This document shows positions 33,990-43,502 of a stretch of DNA of 44,876 nucleotides, piece after piece. This DNA comes from Haloquadratum walsbyi J07HQW1 (GTDB lineage Archaea; Halobacteriota; Halobacteria; Halobacteriales; Haloferacaceae). Below the pieces are notes generated by a model, which saw only the letters and a program-made list of their open reading frames with translations, made no database searches and was not told the origin of the DNA. The stretch covers positions 2,974,991 to 3,019,866 of the forward strand of contig KE356560.1 of the NCBI GenBank assembly GCA_000415965.1. The letters are read 5' to 3'. How positions within the stretch are numbered: the first letter of the stretch is position 1; each line of letters starts with the position of its first letter. A program made the position numbers and the translations under genes.

Positions 33990-34571
33990 CTACCCATCTG
34001 TATCAAATCGCTCGACGACGTCAGCGAAAGCAACCGTTTCTTTCACGGATGTAATCTCAATTGCAACGCGGTCACCCTCTGTCGCGTCAGGGACGATGAC
34101 AACAAATCCGCGCTCGACTCGGGTAAGTCCATCACCGTAATCACCGGTATCCTCAATCGTCACGATTCGCTGTTCGCCTTCATCAACTGGCGGATCCGGT
34201 CGGTCTGTCTCTGTGTGAGTGGTATTAGTGTCAGTATTTGCTGTATCGTTATTGTCTCCTTGCGTCTCTGCTGGTGATGAAACAGATGATTGCGCAGCAG
34301 ACGATGACAGTGACACATCTGGCGTTGAAGAGCTATCAGATTGGATCGGAATGGTACCCGCTGATGTCGTCGCGTCAGCATACTCAGTGCTCGTAGAGTT
34401 GTCCTCATCTCTCTCCGTCAGCGAGTCTGAGAGAATCGCCACTTGGTATGTCGTCTCAGTGTCGATATCGCCGAGTGTAATCTCAGTTGCTGGGACCTCA
34501 ATGACTGATTGTCCATCGTTCTCTTTCAGTTGCGCAGAGAATAAACACTTGAGTTGACCTTCAATATCCAT
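33990..34571 (-). CDS. TRAM-domain RNA-binding protein with low-complexity linker
   Basis: A 193-aa protein. The N-terminal about 55 residues contain two strands (Ser-Val-Ile-Glu-Val-Pro and Tyr-Gln-Val-Ala-Ile-Leu), then an approximately 75-residue Ser/Thr/Asp/Asn linker, then a C-terminal TRAM domain: Ile-Glu-Asp-Thr-Gly-Asp-Tyr-Gly-Asp-Gly, Val-Glu-Arg-Gly-Phe-Val-Val-Ile-Val-Pro and Gly-Asp-Arg-Val-Ala-Ile-Glu-Ile-Thr. TRAM domains bind RNA and small archaeal ones act like cold-shock RNA chaperones. Family homologues are shorter, so the linker is a lineage-specific insertion. Confidence 0.8.
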   Translation of the reverse strand: MDIEGQLKCLFSAQLKENDGQSVIEVPATEITLGDIDTETTYQVAILSDSLTERDEDNSTSTEYADATTSAGTIPIQSDSSSTPDVSLSSSAAQSSVSSPAETQGDNNDTANTDTNTTHTETDRPDPPVDEGEQRIVTIEDTGDYGDGLTRVERGFVVIVPDATEGDRVAIEITSVKETVAFADVVERFDTDG

Positions 34572-35045
34572 TTATTATCCTCACACGTCCGTTTGTCGTC
34601 GCGAAAGCTGATTCAAGACTCTATATATCATATTAGATGAAATCATCTCAATTCCAATACAATGGATAGACTGTATAAAAGTTCTGTACTGTGGTACGTG
34701 CGATTACTGATATTATTTCTAAGATCAAAACAATGCGGAATCATATTCGAATGCCGACTCTGAGGCTCCTGTGACGACCGCTGCATATCTGCTAGAGCGA
34801 CTACTCCCGTTTTCGGATACCACTCAGACGATACATAGGTCGTCATGGATCCTAATTCATGGATTATTCGGAGTGCACTCGCAGACGCCAGACTGAACGC
34901 TTCGGAAGAATTTGCACAACAGGAGGGTGAACCATGCACGGGCTAACCGTTCGGGCGAGTCAAACCGTGCTCTCTTGTCGATTGAATAGCCAACCGTCGG
35001 TGACGCCTGCTGTATGTGGAGAGGAAGATTCCATTGACAGGGCTG

Positions 35046-35093
35046 TGAACCGCCTTGGGGTCACATCAGTATCAATATCAAAGCCCCGAGGCA
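35046..35093. repeat. IS200/IS605-type end, interrupted copy C
   Basis: GTGAACCGCC-TTGGGGTC, then about 16 extra bases, then AAGCCCCGAGGCAGTC. The outer halves equal those of copies A and B, but the loop is enlarged by insertion of ACATCAGTATCAATATC. It looks like a decayed relative that can no longer form the original tight hairpin. Confidence 0.5.
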
Positions 35094-35152
35094 GTCGCCT
35101 TGACAATCTGTACACGCTACAACGTACACCATTGGTCATAATTTACACTCGT

Positions 35153-35170
35153 CAACGCTCCACGCGAAAG
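35153..35170. repeat. GAAAGC-type hairpin
   Basis: ACGCTCCACGCGAAAGCGT forms an ACGCT/AGCGT stem with a TCCACG-GCGAAAG core like that at 28213-28240 and 16249-16261. Same debris class. Confidence 0.35.
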
Positions 35171-35380
35171 CGTCCGTGAGAACCGAGGAAACACACATCA
35201 TGAACATCCTCTTCGGGGAATCCTCGCCGGGAGGCGGAGAGGCAGGGACGATATCAACAGACAGTCCACCGCGACACTGTGGAACCATCGATACTCAGCG
35301 AGTTGAGGAGTTCGTGATCTGACTGTGACCTCATCATTCCGTCGCGTGAGCATCACTACTTGATTAATCGGGAGGGGATA

Positions 35381-36391
35381 TCAGGACACGTCATCCGTGC
35401 GTATTTGATTAATCGCTTCCTGAGAGACGGTCGCATCCATTGCCCCTTGTTTGGTTGTGGTGATTGCTGCTGTTGCATTCGCGAGTGAGAGTGTTTCAGC
35501 GAGTGTTAGACCATCGATAAGACCACGGATTCCACCTGCAAGGAATGCATCGCCCGCACCAGTTGTATCAACAACATTGACCGAGTAGCCCTCATGTGTA
35601 ACTTCAGTAGCTCCCCACGGCGCATCATCTGTCGCCTGAGCCGCTGCTCCTGCATCTCCATAGGTGATGAACGCTGTATGTGGTCCGAGGTCAAGAAGCG
35701 CATCTAATGATGTATTATGCTCATCATCATGATCGATCCCGGCGGCTGCAATATCCTCAGGTGTTGCTTTTATAATATCAGCAATATCACAGGCATCTCT
35801 ACATGCTGTGTCAAATTCATCCGGACTGTCCCACAGTTCAGGGCGAGCATTCGGATCAAAGACAACGGTACAATTATTCTGTTGAGCCCGCTTCGCAACG
35901 CTGAGCATCGCCGTTCGCGCAGGCTCACAAGCGAGACAGACACCGCCAAAAATGACCCATGAGACGTCTCCCAGCACTGAATCAGGAATTGTCATCGAGT
36001 CAAACCTGGTGTCTGCCGTCTCAGTCCGATAAAAATTGAATTCACGGTCGGCATCATCATCATGACTGACAAATGCAAGTGCTGTTGATGCCGTATCGTC
36101 ATGAATGATGAATCGATCTGTCAGTCCATTGTCTCTGAGTGTTTGATGAAGAAATGAACCAAATCCATCATCGCCGACACGTGTCCAGAACCATGGCGAC
36201 AGACCCAATTCAGCGAGTCGGACCGCAACATTCGCTGGGGCGCCACCAGCGCGGCGGTGGAATGTTTCAGTCATCGATAACTCGCCCGGTTGGTCGGGGA
36301 TAAAATCAATCACCGTCTCACCCATAACGAGAATGTTGCTCAGTGACTCATCGACTGTCCGTGACAGGGTATCATTATCAGAGCTCTGCAT
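35381..36391 (-). CDS. PfkB family carbohydrate kinase (fructokinase-like)
   Basis: A 336-aa ribokinase-fold kinase. Gly-Gly-Ala-Pro-Ala-Asn-Val-Ala at about residues 48-55 is the sugar-binding signature, and Asp-Thr-Thr-Gly-Ala-Gly-Asp-Ala-Phe at about 276-284 is the catalytic anion-hole motif with the base Asp. It phosphorylates a sugar or a keto-deoxy sugar with ATP; fructose is a reasonable guess from overall similarity but unproved. The gene stands alone, with no adjacent sugar operon. Start ATG 36391; a later Met would remove a 20-residue head that lacks family support. Confidence 0.84.
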   Translation of the reverse strand: MQSSDNDTLSRTVDESLSNILVMGETVIDFIPDQPGELSMTETFHRRAGGAPANVAVRLAELGLSPWFWTRVGDDGFGSFLHQTLRDNGLTDRFIIHDDTASTALAFVSHDDDADREFNFYRTETADTRFDSMTIPDSVLGDVSWVIFGGVCLACEPARTAMLSVAKRAQQNNCTVVFDPNARPELWDSPDEFDTACRDACDIADIIKATPEDIAAAGIDHDDEHNTSLDALLDLGPHTAFITYGDAGAAAQATDDAPWGATEVTHEGYSVNVVDTTGAGDAFLAGGIRGLIDGLTLAETLSLANATAAITTTKQGAMDATVSQEAINQIRTDDVS

Positions 36392-37434
36392 ACTACTTTT
36401 GATGTCTCAACCGCGAAAAAGATACCACACACCGGTCTCTGACCGTTTCAACCATGATTAACTGCTGAGCTGACGTCTCACGCTGAATACTCAATTCAAT
36501 AGCAGACAACCCACACAAATCACTATGATTGACAATGATAGAAAGCACGAGGAATACTCGCGTCTTGAGGCGTCCCCAGAGATCTGTGATTGCTGGTGTG
36601 CGATGGAGACCAACGGTCTCGGTAACATGTCCGACAACGCCGACACGCTCCACTGGCAATAACAAGCCCGGACAGTCCACGTTCTCAACCCTATTCTTGA
36701 GAAGAGATGAGAATATTACAGCTTATATCGACGTCACAAATGCTGGGAGTCCACCACACCTATTGAGTAAAAGTTCCTAACCACTCGCAAGTGGCTGAGA
36801 TGCTTACCCGGCAATAGAGTGCCAGCAGGCTCTGGAATGCTCTTAGCCAGCGTTTGAGAACTCATGAGACGTCGTCTCACAACATCACTCCCACGAGCCA
36901 CTAACTGCGAGGACACGGAAAGATTCCCGACCACGGTGAGTAAAAAACCTGAAGAGCAATCGCATGTAATTGAATGCCGCTCATCTGTCGCAGTCGGTGC
37001 CTGCGGAATATCGGGATTCGAGTCACCCGAGTGACGAACTGACACTTGCGGTCAGAGAGGGTGAAATCATAGGTATTCGCTTCGACAGATGAGCGTTGAA
37101 TGCAAGTGATTACGAGTGCCATCTCTCATTCTCGATCTTTTTTATATCGAACGACAAGCGTCTTTAGATCAACTCACTGTGAGTGTGTCGACATCACCCA
37201 CGATGAGATGAATCGTCTCTGTGAATTTCGCCGTCAAGCATGATGTATATCTGTATCTTAGATGATCTACAATCGAGAATCCCCACGATTCTATGATCAA
37301 ATTCGGTGAAATGGTCGAAACACTCAATAGAGCGTGTTTAGGCGTTTATATATGAATCTCTTTGAGACGACAGCAAACAGATTTCTCATCGATGGAAAAA
37401 GACTCACATTACTGCAGGCTAGCAGGACACCGTA
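36392..37434. other. Large gene-free region, possible dead insertion element
   Basis: About 1040 bp with several broken frames on both strands (for example 36393-36680 and 36734-37045 minus), none with a known domain or acidic composition. The GC and frame breakage fit a decayed transposon, but I cannot name a family. TATA-like strings near 37345-37355 may serve the Lrp gene through a long leader. Confidence 0.4.
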
Positions 37435-37959
37435 ATGAAAGACGGTGAGCTTGATTCAGTTGATAAACAGATTCTTTATCATCTCCAGCGAGATGCTCGG
37501 GGAGTCTCTTCTCGTGACATCGGCGAAGAACTTGGGCTATCACCCAGCACAATCAGGACACGATTGAATAAGCTTGAGGCGAGTGGAATCGTCAGAGGAT
37601 ATTACATTGATATTGATTATGACTTAGCTGGATATCCGCTATATACCAAGATTATCTGTACGGCACCTGTTCCTGAACGCGACATGCTCGCAAACCGTGC
37701 TCGTGACATTCACGGCGTGACAGCGGTCCGTGAAATCATGACAGGAAAGCGGAATATATATGTGAATGCCATTGGACAGTCACATGATGATTTAAATCGT
37801 ATCGCGGGTGAGATTGACGAACTTGGACTGGACATTGTTGATGAGCAGTTAATCCGTGATGAATATGTCTGTCCATACCACGGCTTCCTTGAGGCCGAAG
37901 ATATTGAATCAACCGATACAAACGTCGATACCGGCACTGATGAGAGGAGCAACGATTGA
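37435..37959 (+). CDS. Lrp/AsnC family transcriptional regulator
   Basis: A 174-aa regulator. An N-terminal winged helix (Leu-Asp-Ser-Val-Asp-Lys-Gln-Ile-Leu... Gly-Leu-Ser-Pro-Ser-Thr-Ile-Arg-Thr-Arg-Leu) is followed by a RAM-like ligand domain and an acidic tail of about 20 residues. The tail contains Cys-Pro-Tyr-His. It probably senses an amino acid and controls metabolism; the target is not evident. ATG 37435 is right before the usual start of the fold. Confidence 0.85.
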   Translation: MKDGELDSVDKQILYHLQRDARGVSSRDIGEELGLSPSTIRTRLNKLEASGIVRGYYIDIDYDLAGYPLYTKIICTAPVPERDMLANRARDIHGVTAVREIMTGKRNIYVNAIGQSHDDLNRIAGEIDELGLDIVDEQLIRDEYVCPYHGFLEAEDIESTDTNVDTGTDERSND

Positions 37960-38063
37960 TGATGCAAATTGGTATCGAGCATTAAAATCGATAATAACTG
38001 ATTCCCTAGCGAGACAGTATCATACAGAGAGGGTACTTGTTCGTTGATCCAAGTGTTTATTTA

Positions 38064-38077
38064 CGTCTCATCAGACG
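38064..38077. terminator. Stem-loop between the Lrp and halorhodopsin genes
   Basis: CGTCT-CATC-AGACG, 5-bp stem, between two convergent genes. Weak; there is no clear T-run, so a terminator role is only a suggestion. Confidence 0.25.
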
Positions 38078-38219
38078 ACCGGGAGAGGAGACGAGTTGAA
38101 TAACTCATCAGCCGAATCGGTAAGTTATAGCTTCGAAAAATCAGATACCGAGCGGAATGACGAGTTCTGATTGCAGATGGAGACCGTGTTGATTCAATAC
38201 CGCAGGGTGCTATTGCCGA

Positions 38220-39056
38220 TTAGTCGTCAGCAACCGCTCCACTCTCAGCGGTATTACTTGCAGGTGATGAGACAGTTGGTTCATTCTCAGCCACCCACCG
38301 TAACAACAAGAACGAGAATGCGTACTTCGCGAGAATATCAAGCGCAGAATAGCCCCAGGAAGTAAGCCCAACTGACTGGATAAGTGCAAATCCTTCGACT
38401 CCAGCAGCCCAGATAACCGGATATCCAATCCATAACACAATCGTCAGGAGACGAAGTGTCGAGAAAATATCGTCAGTGCCTGCTGCAGCGGCTGAGACCG
38501 GCCACTCGAAGAGCAGTGCAAAGAGCACAACGACGAAGAATGTACAGCTAATAATATAGAACGCCCACCGGAACAGATATGATGAAGTAATGAGCGCAGC
38601 CCCAAGTCCGGTGACACACATTCCAATATCAGCTGCTATCACGGTGAATAGACTTCCACGGTCAACGTCTGCAAGCACTCCAAGCGCGAGGAGAATCATC
38701 GGCGTTGAGAGTGCCCAGGTAAGATATCGACCCCACTGACTCATCACTTCCTGACCAGCAAGTGCGTGACCAGCCGGCATTTCAATAAATCCGACGGTGA
38801 GACCAGACGCTAATCCAAGATAACTTGATATTGAAACAAGTGGAATCATCAATGTTGCTCCCCAAATGAGTTGGGCACGTCCACTCGTAATGTTTCGTCC
38901 CATATACACGAATAGAAGGATCGATAATCCAGCGAGGGCAATGTTCACCCATAACGAGGAGTTCAATAAGACATCGTTCTGTATCTGTGAAAATGCATCC
39001 GATTGCGTAAGTTGCAATACGGCACTGTTTATCTGTTCGAGACCGGTCGTTTGCAT
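38220..39056 (-). CDS. hop: Halorhodopsin (light-driven chloride pump)
   Basis: A 278-aa seven-helix retinal protein. Helix C reads Arg110-Tyr-Leu-Thr113-Trp-Ala-Leu-Ser117-Thr-Pro, so Thr113 replaces the proton-acceptor Asp85 of bacteriorhodopsin and Ala124 replaces the donor Asp96, as in halorhodopsins. Glu-Met-Pro-Ala-Gly-His-Ala in the B-C loop is halorhodopsin-like. Lys244, four residues after Asp240, carries the retinal Schiff base. It imports chloride in light to balance osmotic and membrane potential. A TATA box lies 28 bp upstream. No retinal-synthesis gene is adjacent. Confidence 0.97.
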   Translation of the reverse strand: MQTTGLEQINSAVLQLTQSDAFSQIQNDVLLNSSLWVNIALAGLSILLFVYMGRNITSGRAQLIWGATLMIPLVSISSYLGLASGLTVGFIEMPAGHALAGQEVMSQWGRYLTWALSTPMILLALGVLADVDRGSLFTVIAADIGMCVTGLGAALITSSYLFRWAFYIISCTFFVVVLFALLFEWPVSAAAAGTDDIFSTLRLLTIVLWIGYPVIWAAGVEGFALIQSVGLTSWGYSALDILAKYAFSFLLLRWVAENEPTVSSPASNTAESGAVADD

Positions 39057-39078
39057 ACAATCTCAATTCGCACTTCGA

Positions 39079-39088
39079 GTATATAAAT
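39079..39088 (-). promoter_or_regulatory. TATA box of halorhodopsin gene
   Basis: ATTTATATAC on the minus strand, centred 28 bp upstream of the hop start codon. Strong match in sequence and distance; the mRNA is probably leaderless. No Bat-type activating site was identified. Confidence 0.6.
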
Positions 39089-39253
39089 GCTGAGACATAA
39101 CGAGATATTTACGATGAAAAAATATCGGTCCGTCAAAATAGTCGCATTACCCGAGTGCTCACCTGAAGAGATATTTCCGGGACGCAAATGATGGCAGTGG
39201 TCCCAGACGGTGTTTTGGATAAATATGAAGAATCTGAGCCCTGAATCACAACG

Positions 39254-39637
39254 GTGTCACTGTCAAGGATAATCCCACTGATTGGGGAACTCAGATTTGG
39301 GACTTCTATTCACACACGCGCAGGTAAATTCTATTTCTATTGTATAGGTGTTCCTGGTGTGTCAACCGTGGATAATTCAACACTGTCGCGGGTCTACAAC
39401 AGTCGTTGGCGATATGACCACTGTGTATATCCAGAACCACACTCAGTTCGACTGGAACACCTGGTGACGCGTTCGGTTGCAACCTCGAAGACAAAAATCA
39501 AATTACCAACAACTGAGAAGATGTATTCACACGGTGTGAAGAGTTTCAACTCCATTTACTTGACAGATGAGTTATTGGGACTGTCAGTTTCGCTGTTCGA
39601 ATTGAAATCTGAACATGGATACAGGCGTTCGAAATGA
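39254..39637 (+). pseudogene. Unassigned open frame, possible transposase relic
   Basis: A 127-codon frame in the gap between hop and the helicase. It is not acidic, and contains Arg-Val-Tyr-Asn-Ser-Arg-Trp-Arg-Tyr, reminiscent of the Tyr-x-x-Arg-Trp segment of IS4-type transposases, but the rest does not fit. The start is a GTG. It could be chance, or a remnant. I do not call a function. Confidence 0.25.
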
Positions 39638-39724
39638 GAATGAAAATGAAAAATGGGAACATGAGGTGAGTGTGGGTTCAGAGAGAAACATCGCTCGGAG
39701 TGTCACCGACTGGTATACTCACAC

Positions 39725-41785
39725 TCACTCATCATCTTCAAGTTCCATTGTTGCGATAATCTCATATGGATCTACGTTGTTTCGAATCTGATCAAGTAGC
39801 ATGAACGCATCCTGTGGTGAAAGAAAGTGACGACAGACGGCACGTCCAAGCGGCGTTGGATCAAGTCCATCAATGAATTCCCACTGTAGAAGCTTTCCAA
39901 CAGCGCGTTTTGTCGGCACTTCACCAATCATGCGCTGATTAAGTTGTTTTGCATGCTTACCAGCAACAACAACATTTGCAAGCGTTTCCTCAGCAGCAGC
40001 AGACTCATCATACATTGTGATGACATCTTCCATCTCACCTTTTAGGAGTGTGAACGCCACCTCATCTTCTGTTCGGTCCATTGAATTATGGTATGCTCCG
40101 TCAGGTTCGACAAGTAAATACACCGTTCCTTCATCGTGATAATCCGGACGACCAGCACGACCCAGCATTTGTTCAAACTCCTGTACAGAGAGCCATTCGA
40201 TACCCATCGCCAGTGAATCGAAAATAACCTGTGAAGCTGGAAAGTCAACCCCCGCTGCGAGTGCTGCGGTTGTGACAACAGCAGCAAGGTCTTGATTGCC
40301 AAAGTCTTGTTCGACACGCTTCCGTTGGTTATAGTCTAATCCAGCATGATACGGGGCTGATGAATACGAAAGTTTCCGTGAGATTTCATGACATCGACGT
40401 CGTGAATTAGTAAACACAATTGTTTGTCCACGATATCCTTTTGATGATTTTGTATCGAACTCACGACGAACGAGTTTATTTGTGATATCAACTTTCTCCC
40501 GAGCGTCAGCAAATGTGACATGTCTATCAATTGGAATTGGGCGTTCTTCAAATTCAATGAGCGTCGCCTGAAGCCGTTCTGCGAGAGTTTCGGGATTCCC
40601 AACGGTCGCAGAGAGATAAATTGACTGTGCACCCTCATATCCGCTGTGATGGTTAGCACGGGTTGTACAGTAATATTTGAGCCGACTGATGAGCCCATCA
40701 AGACGGTGACCACGTTCGCCTTCTTTCAGCGTATGAACCTCATCAATAACAATCGTCCCAATATCCCCGAGATCCTTTCCAGTTCGAAGCGCATGATCAA
40801 TGCCCTCATACGTTCCAACAATGACATCCGCGTGTGGATCGAATTGGTTTTGATCATCAGCAATACGTGAGGCGCCGACTCGGATAGTCACATCAATCAA
40901 ATCCCCGTATTGCTCAGTGAAATCCTCGTGTTTTTGATTTGCAAGAGCAACCAGCGGCACGAGAAACAGAAGTTTCCCACCCTCAGTGAGAACACGGTTG
41001 ATTCCAGCAAGTTCGCCAATAAGTGTTTTTCCAGTTGCGGTTGCGCTCACGACAAGTTGGTCATGACCATCGAAGAGACCGTTATTAACGGCGAGTGACT
41101 GCACTGGGAGGAGTGTGTCAAATCGCTTCTCAGTAATTGCTTGGAGTTTGGGATGGAGATTGAGCGTCGTCGTCTCAACGAGGTCAACTTCATCAGTCGT
41201 TGCACTCACTGTATCAAATCGAGTAAGATCAGGATCAAGACCGCCTGAGAGAAGATCAGTAATTCGGTCAAGGTCCTGTGTTTCGATAAGAAGCTCTTCA
41301 AGTCTCTTTTGTGCGGCTCCGGTCAGACGACCTGTGCCCGTTGAGAAATCGAGTTCGCGTTCAAGTTCACGCTTCGCACAGTCAGGACAGATATATTCTC
41401 GATCAGTGGCAATCGCGGTCTCGTCGGTAATTGGCGAGTATCGACCGTTTGATGCGCAATAACGACACGTGCGCACTACTAGCGCATCGAGTTGATACCC
41501 ATCAAGCAGCTCAGAGAGTGCGGTTCGCTTTGCAGGCGATGTTTGTTGTGAAATCCGGATACGAGATGCCTCTCGAGCGATGTCAACGAAACTGCTCGGA
41601 TCCTGTGGTTCCTCACTATCACCGCGTTTGACGCGGAATTTGGCTGGACGAGGACCAGCGCTTGTCTGTTTTAATTCGAGTGTTCCCTGAAAAACGCGCC
41701 CACCATCACGTCTGACAACGACGAGAAAATCCTCTCCTCTCTCGTGGAGAAATAGGGTGTCGACGCGACTAACCTGTCGAGACAC
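39725..41785 (-). CDS. DEAD/DEAH-box helicase with N-terminal zinc-binding region (DUF5814-type)
   Basis: A 686-aa SF2 helicase. N-terminal about 200 residues hold two Cys pairs (Cys-Arg-Tyr-Cys and Cys-Pro-Asp-Cys, about 107-136) that likely bind zinc. Walker A: Ser-Ala-Thr-Ala-Thr-Gly-Lys-Thr near 254; motif II Ile-Asp-Glu-Val-His; Ser-Ala-Thr-Val-Gly motif III; motif VI Gln-Met-Leu-Gly-Arg-Ala-Gly-Arg. The C-terminal region with Gly-Lys-Leu-Leu-Gln-Trp is Hel308/Ski2-like. DNA or RNA substrate is not decided by sequence. Start ATG 41785 (MSRQVSRVDTLF). Confidence 0.9.
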   Translation of the reverse strand: MSRQVSRVDTLFLHERGEDFLVVVRRDGGRVFQGTLELKQTSAGPRPAKFRVKRGDSEEPQDPSSFVDIAREASRIRISQQTSPAKRTALSELLDGYQLDALVVRTCRYCASNGRYSPITDETAIATDREYICPDCAKRELERELDFSTGTGRLTGAAQKRLEELLIETQDLDRITDLLSGGLDPDLTRFDTVSATTDEVDLVETTTLNLHPKLQAITEKRFDTLLPVQSLAVNNGLFDGHDQLVVSATATGKTLIGELAGINRVLTEGGKLLFLVPLVALANQKHEDFTEQYGDLIDVTIRVGASRIADDQNQFDPHADVIVGTYEGIDHALRTGKDLGDIGTIVIDEVHTLKEGERGHRLDGLISRLKYYCTTRANHHSGYEGAQSIYLSATVGNPETLAERLQATLIEFEERPIPIDRHVTFADAREKVDITNKLVRREFDTKSSKGYRGQTIVFTNSRRRCHEISRKLSYSSAPYHAGLDYNQRKRVEQDFGNQDLAAVVTTAALAAGVDFPASQVIFDSLAMGIEWLSVQEFEQMLGRAGRPDYHDEGTVYLLVEPDGAYHNSMDRTEDEVAFTLLKGEMEDVITMYDESAAAEETLANVVVAGKHAKQLNQRMIGEVPTKRAVGKLLQWEFIDGLDPTPLGRAVCRHFLSPQDAFMLLDQIRNNVDPYEIIATMELEDDE

Positions 41786-42115
41786 ATTCTAATTATGATG
41801 ACGAAGTATTTTAGCCGTTCGTCTGATGGTGTCAAAAAATGAGTGGCATTCTTCATCAATCATCGCCGTCGCTTGGGCGCTCAGATCTGGAGAGAGGTGG
41901 ATAAAATCAGCTTCTGATTGTCGTGTGTTACTTTTGATCTTGATGAACAATCATAGTATATGGGCTATTGAATAATTTGGGTGAGTATCTGGAGACACGA
42001 GTGAGCACTTGATACCCTCTCCATGTGAACGGAGAGGAATCCTGAGTGGTGGGAGGGGCAGGGGCAGGTCTGTGGTTGAAAGGACACAAAGATAAATGAT
42101 TGATTAGCTCAGTCA
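41786..42115. other. Divergent spacer with an element-end-like hairpin
   Basis: It holds promoters for the helicase and the protease (GATAAATG at 42091-42098 is about 25 bp from ATG 42116) and the hairpin at 42016-42037. No gene. Confidence 0.4.
42016..42037. repeat. CCTCTCC-GGAGAGG hairpin
   Basis: A perfect 7-bp stem with loop ATGTGAAC. The arms and the downstream GAATCC resemble haloarchaeal IS200/IS605-type ends; it is the fifth such palindrome in intergenic DNA here. No linked transposase. Confidence 0.4.
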
Positions 42116-43336
42116 ATGGTACCAACTGCTAAAACCCAGCACAAACTACAGGCGTTTATGCGAGGTATCCGAATCGGTAGTGCGTTCGGCATTCCAATCA
42201 AACTTGACGTCACATTCCTGCTTATTCTCCCATTGTTTGCCTGGCTCATTGGCAATGATATCGCACAGCTTACTGATATTGTAAATGAGACTCTCGGATC
42301 AGCGATTGCCACTGACCCATTGGTGACCGGGTCAACGCAGTGGATCCTTGGTGCTGCAACCGCTATTGGGCTGTTTATTTGCGTCCTGTTACACGAATTT
42401 GGTCACTCACTTGTCGCGATGTATTATGGATATACGATTGACTCGATCACATTATGGCTGTTCGGAGGGGTTGCAAGCTTCACCGAGATGCCTGAACGCT
42501 GGCAGCAGTCACTCGTTATTGCCATTGCAGGACCGATTGTGAGTGTTGGGGTTGGAGTGATTTCATACATTGGATTTATTACAATACCACTATCGGGATC
42601 GCTTGAGCCAGCACGATTCGTGATTGGATATCTCGCGTTGACAAACGTACTGCTCGCTGTGTTCAATATGCTCCCAGGGTTTCCTCTCGATGGTGGTCGC
42701 GTTCTTAGGGCGCTGCTTGCACGGACCCGATCACATGCACGTGCAACACAAATTGCTGCGGAGGTAGGAAAGGTGTTCGCGTTCTTGCTTGGTATTGCTG
42801 GATTGTTTGCGAATCTTTTCCTTGTTGCACTTGCCTTTTTCATTTATATTGGTGCCTCCTCAGAGGCACAGCAGACGGTCATGAAAGCTGCTTTCGATGG
42901 AGTCACTGTCAGTGATATCATGACTGAGCGATCAGATCTCGATGTTGTTGGTCAGGACGTATCGGTCGCGGCGTTACTTGAACGGATGCTCACTGAGCGA
43001 CACACTGGGTATCCTGTTGTCGATAATGGCGCACTTGTTGGTGTTGTCACACTGGATGATGCACGCTCAGTCGATGAAATCGAACGTGAGGCATATCGTG
43101 TTAATGATGTGATGACGCCTGATGTAACGACAATCAGTCCTGATGCGGATGCGATGGATGCAATGCAACGAATGCAGGAAAACGATATTGGTCGACTCCC
43201 GGTTATTGAGGATGGTGAACTCGTTGGACTCATTTCTCGATCGGATCTCATGACTGCATTCAATATTATCAAATCACGAGGATCACAGACAGCGTTGAGT
43301 GAACGTAACTCAACATCACTTCCAAATCCACGGTGA
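42116..43336 (+). CDS. Site-2-type metalloprotease with CBS domains
   Basis: A 406-aa membrane protease of family M50. Helix with His-Glu-Phe-Gly-His at about residue 93-97 binds zinc, and Asn-Met-Leu-Pro-Gly-Phe-Pro-Leu-Asp-Gly-Gly around residue 185-195 completes the site. There are about six transmembrane segments up to residue 245, followed by two CBS domains (270-320 and 335-385) that may sense nucleotides. Such proteases cut membrane anti-sigma or signalling proteins; the substrate here is unknown. ATG 42116 has a TATA-like box 25 bp upstream; ATG 42158 starts closer to the conserved core and is possible. Confidence 0.88.
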   Translation: MVPTAKTQHKLQAFMRGIRIGSAFGIPIKLDVTFLLILPLFAWLIGNDIAQLTDIVNETLGSAIATDPLVTGSTQWILGAATAIGLFICVLLHEFGHSLVAMYYGYTIDSITLWLFGGVASFTEMPERWQQSLVIAIAGPIVSVGVGVISYIGFITIPLSGSLEPARFVIGYLALTNVLLAVFNMLPGFPLDGGRVLRALLARTRSHARATQIAAEVGKVFAFLLGIAGLFANLFLVALAFFIYIGASSEAQQTVMKAAFDGVTVSDIMTERSDLDVVGQDVSVAALLERMLTERHTGYPVVDNGALVGVVTLDDARSVDEIEREAYRVNDVMTPDVTTISPDADAMDAMQRMQENDIGRLPVIEDGELVGLISRSDLMTAFNIIKSRGSQTALSERNSTSLPNPR

Positions 43337-43502
43337 CTCTCTTTGCGTAAGTGAACTTATCGTAGGACATTCGAAGCAGCCAGAAACACGAATATGACGG
43401 TCCTTCCTCTCGGGACGGGAAAAATAGGATGGGTGTCAGCGTTTCCGGGAGTTTCCGTTGTCTCTAAGCTATGTGCTCTTGTAATAAAGATGGCTCATAT
43501 AT

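Larger units (their letters stand above)
34572..35380. other. Gene-free region with degraded mobile-element ends
   Basis: About 800 bp. No intact gene. A short open frame from the ATG at 34846 (Met-Asp-Pro-Asn-Ser-Trp) ends at about 34945 and I cannot assign it. The second half holds the interrupted palindrome at 35046-35093 and the GAAAGC hairpin at 35153-35170. Confidence 0.4.
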
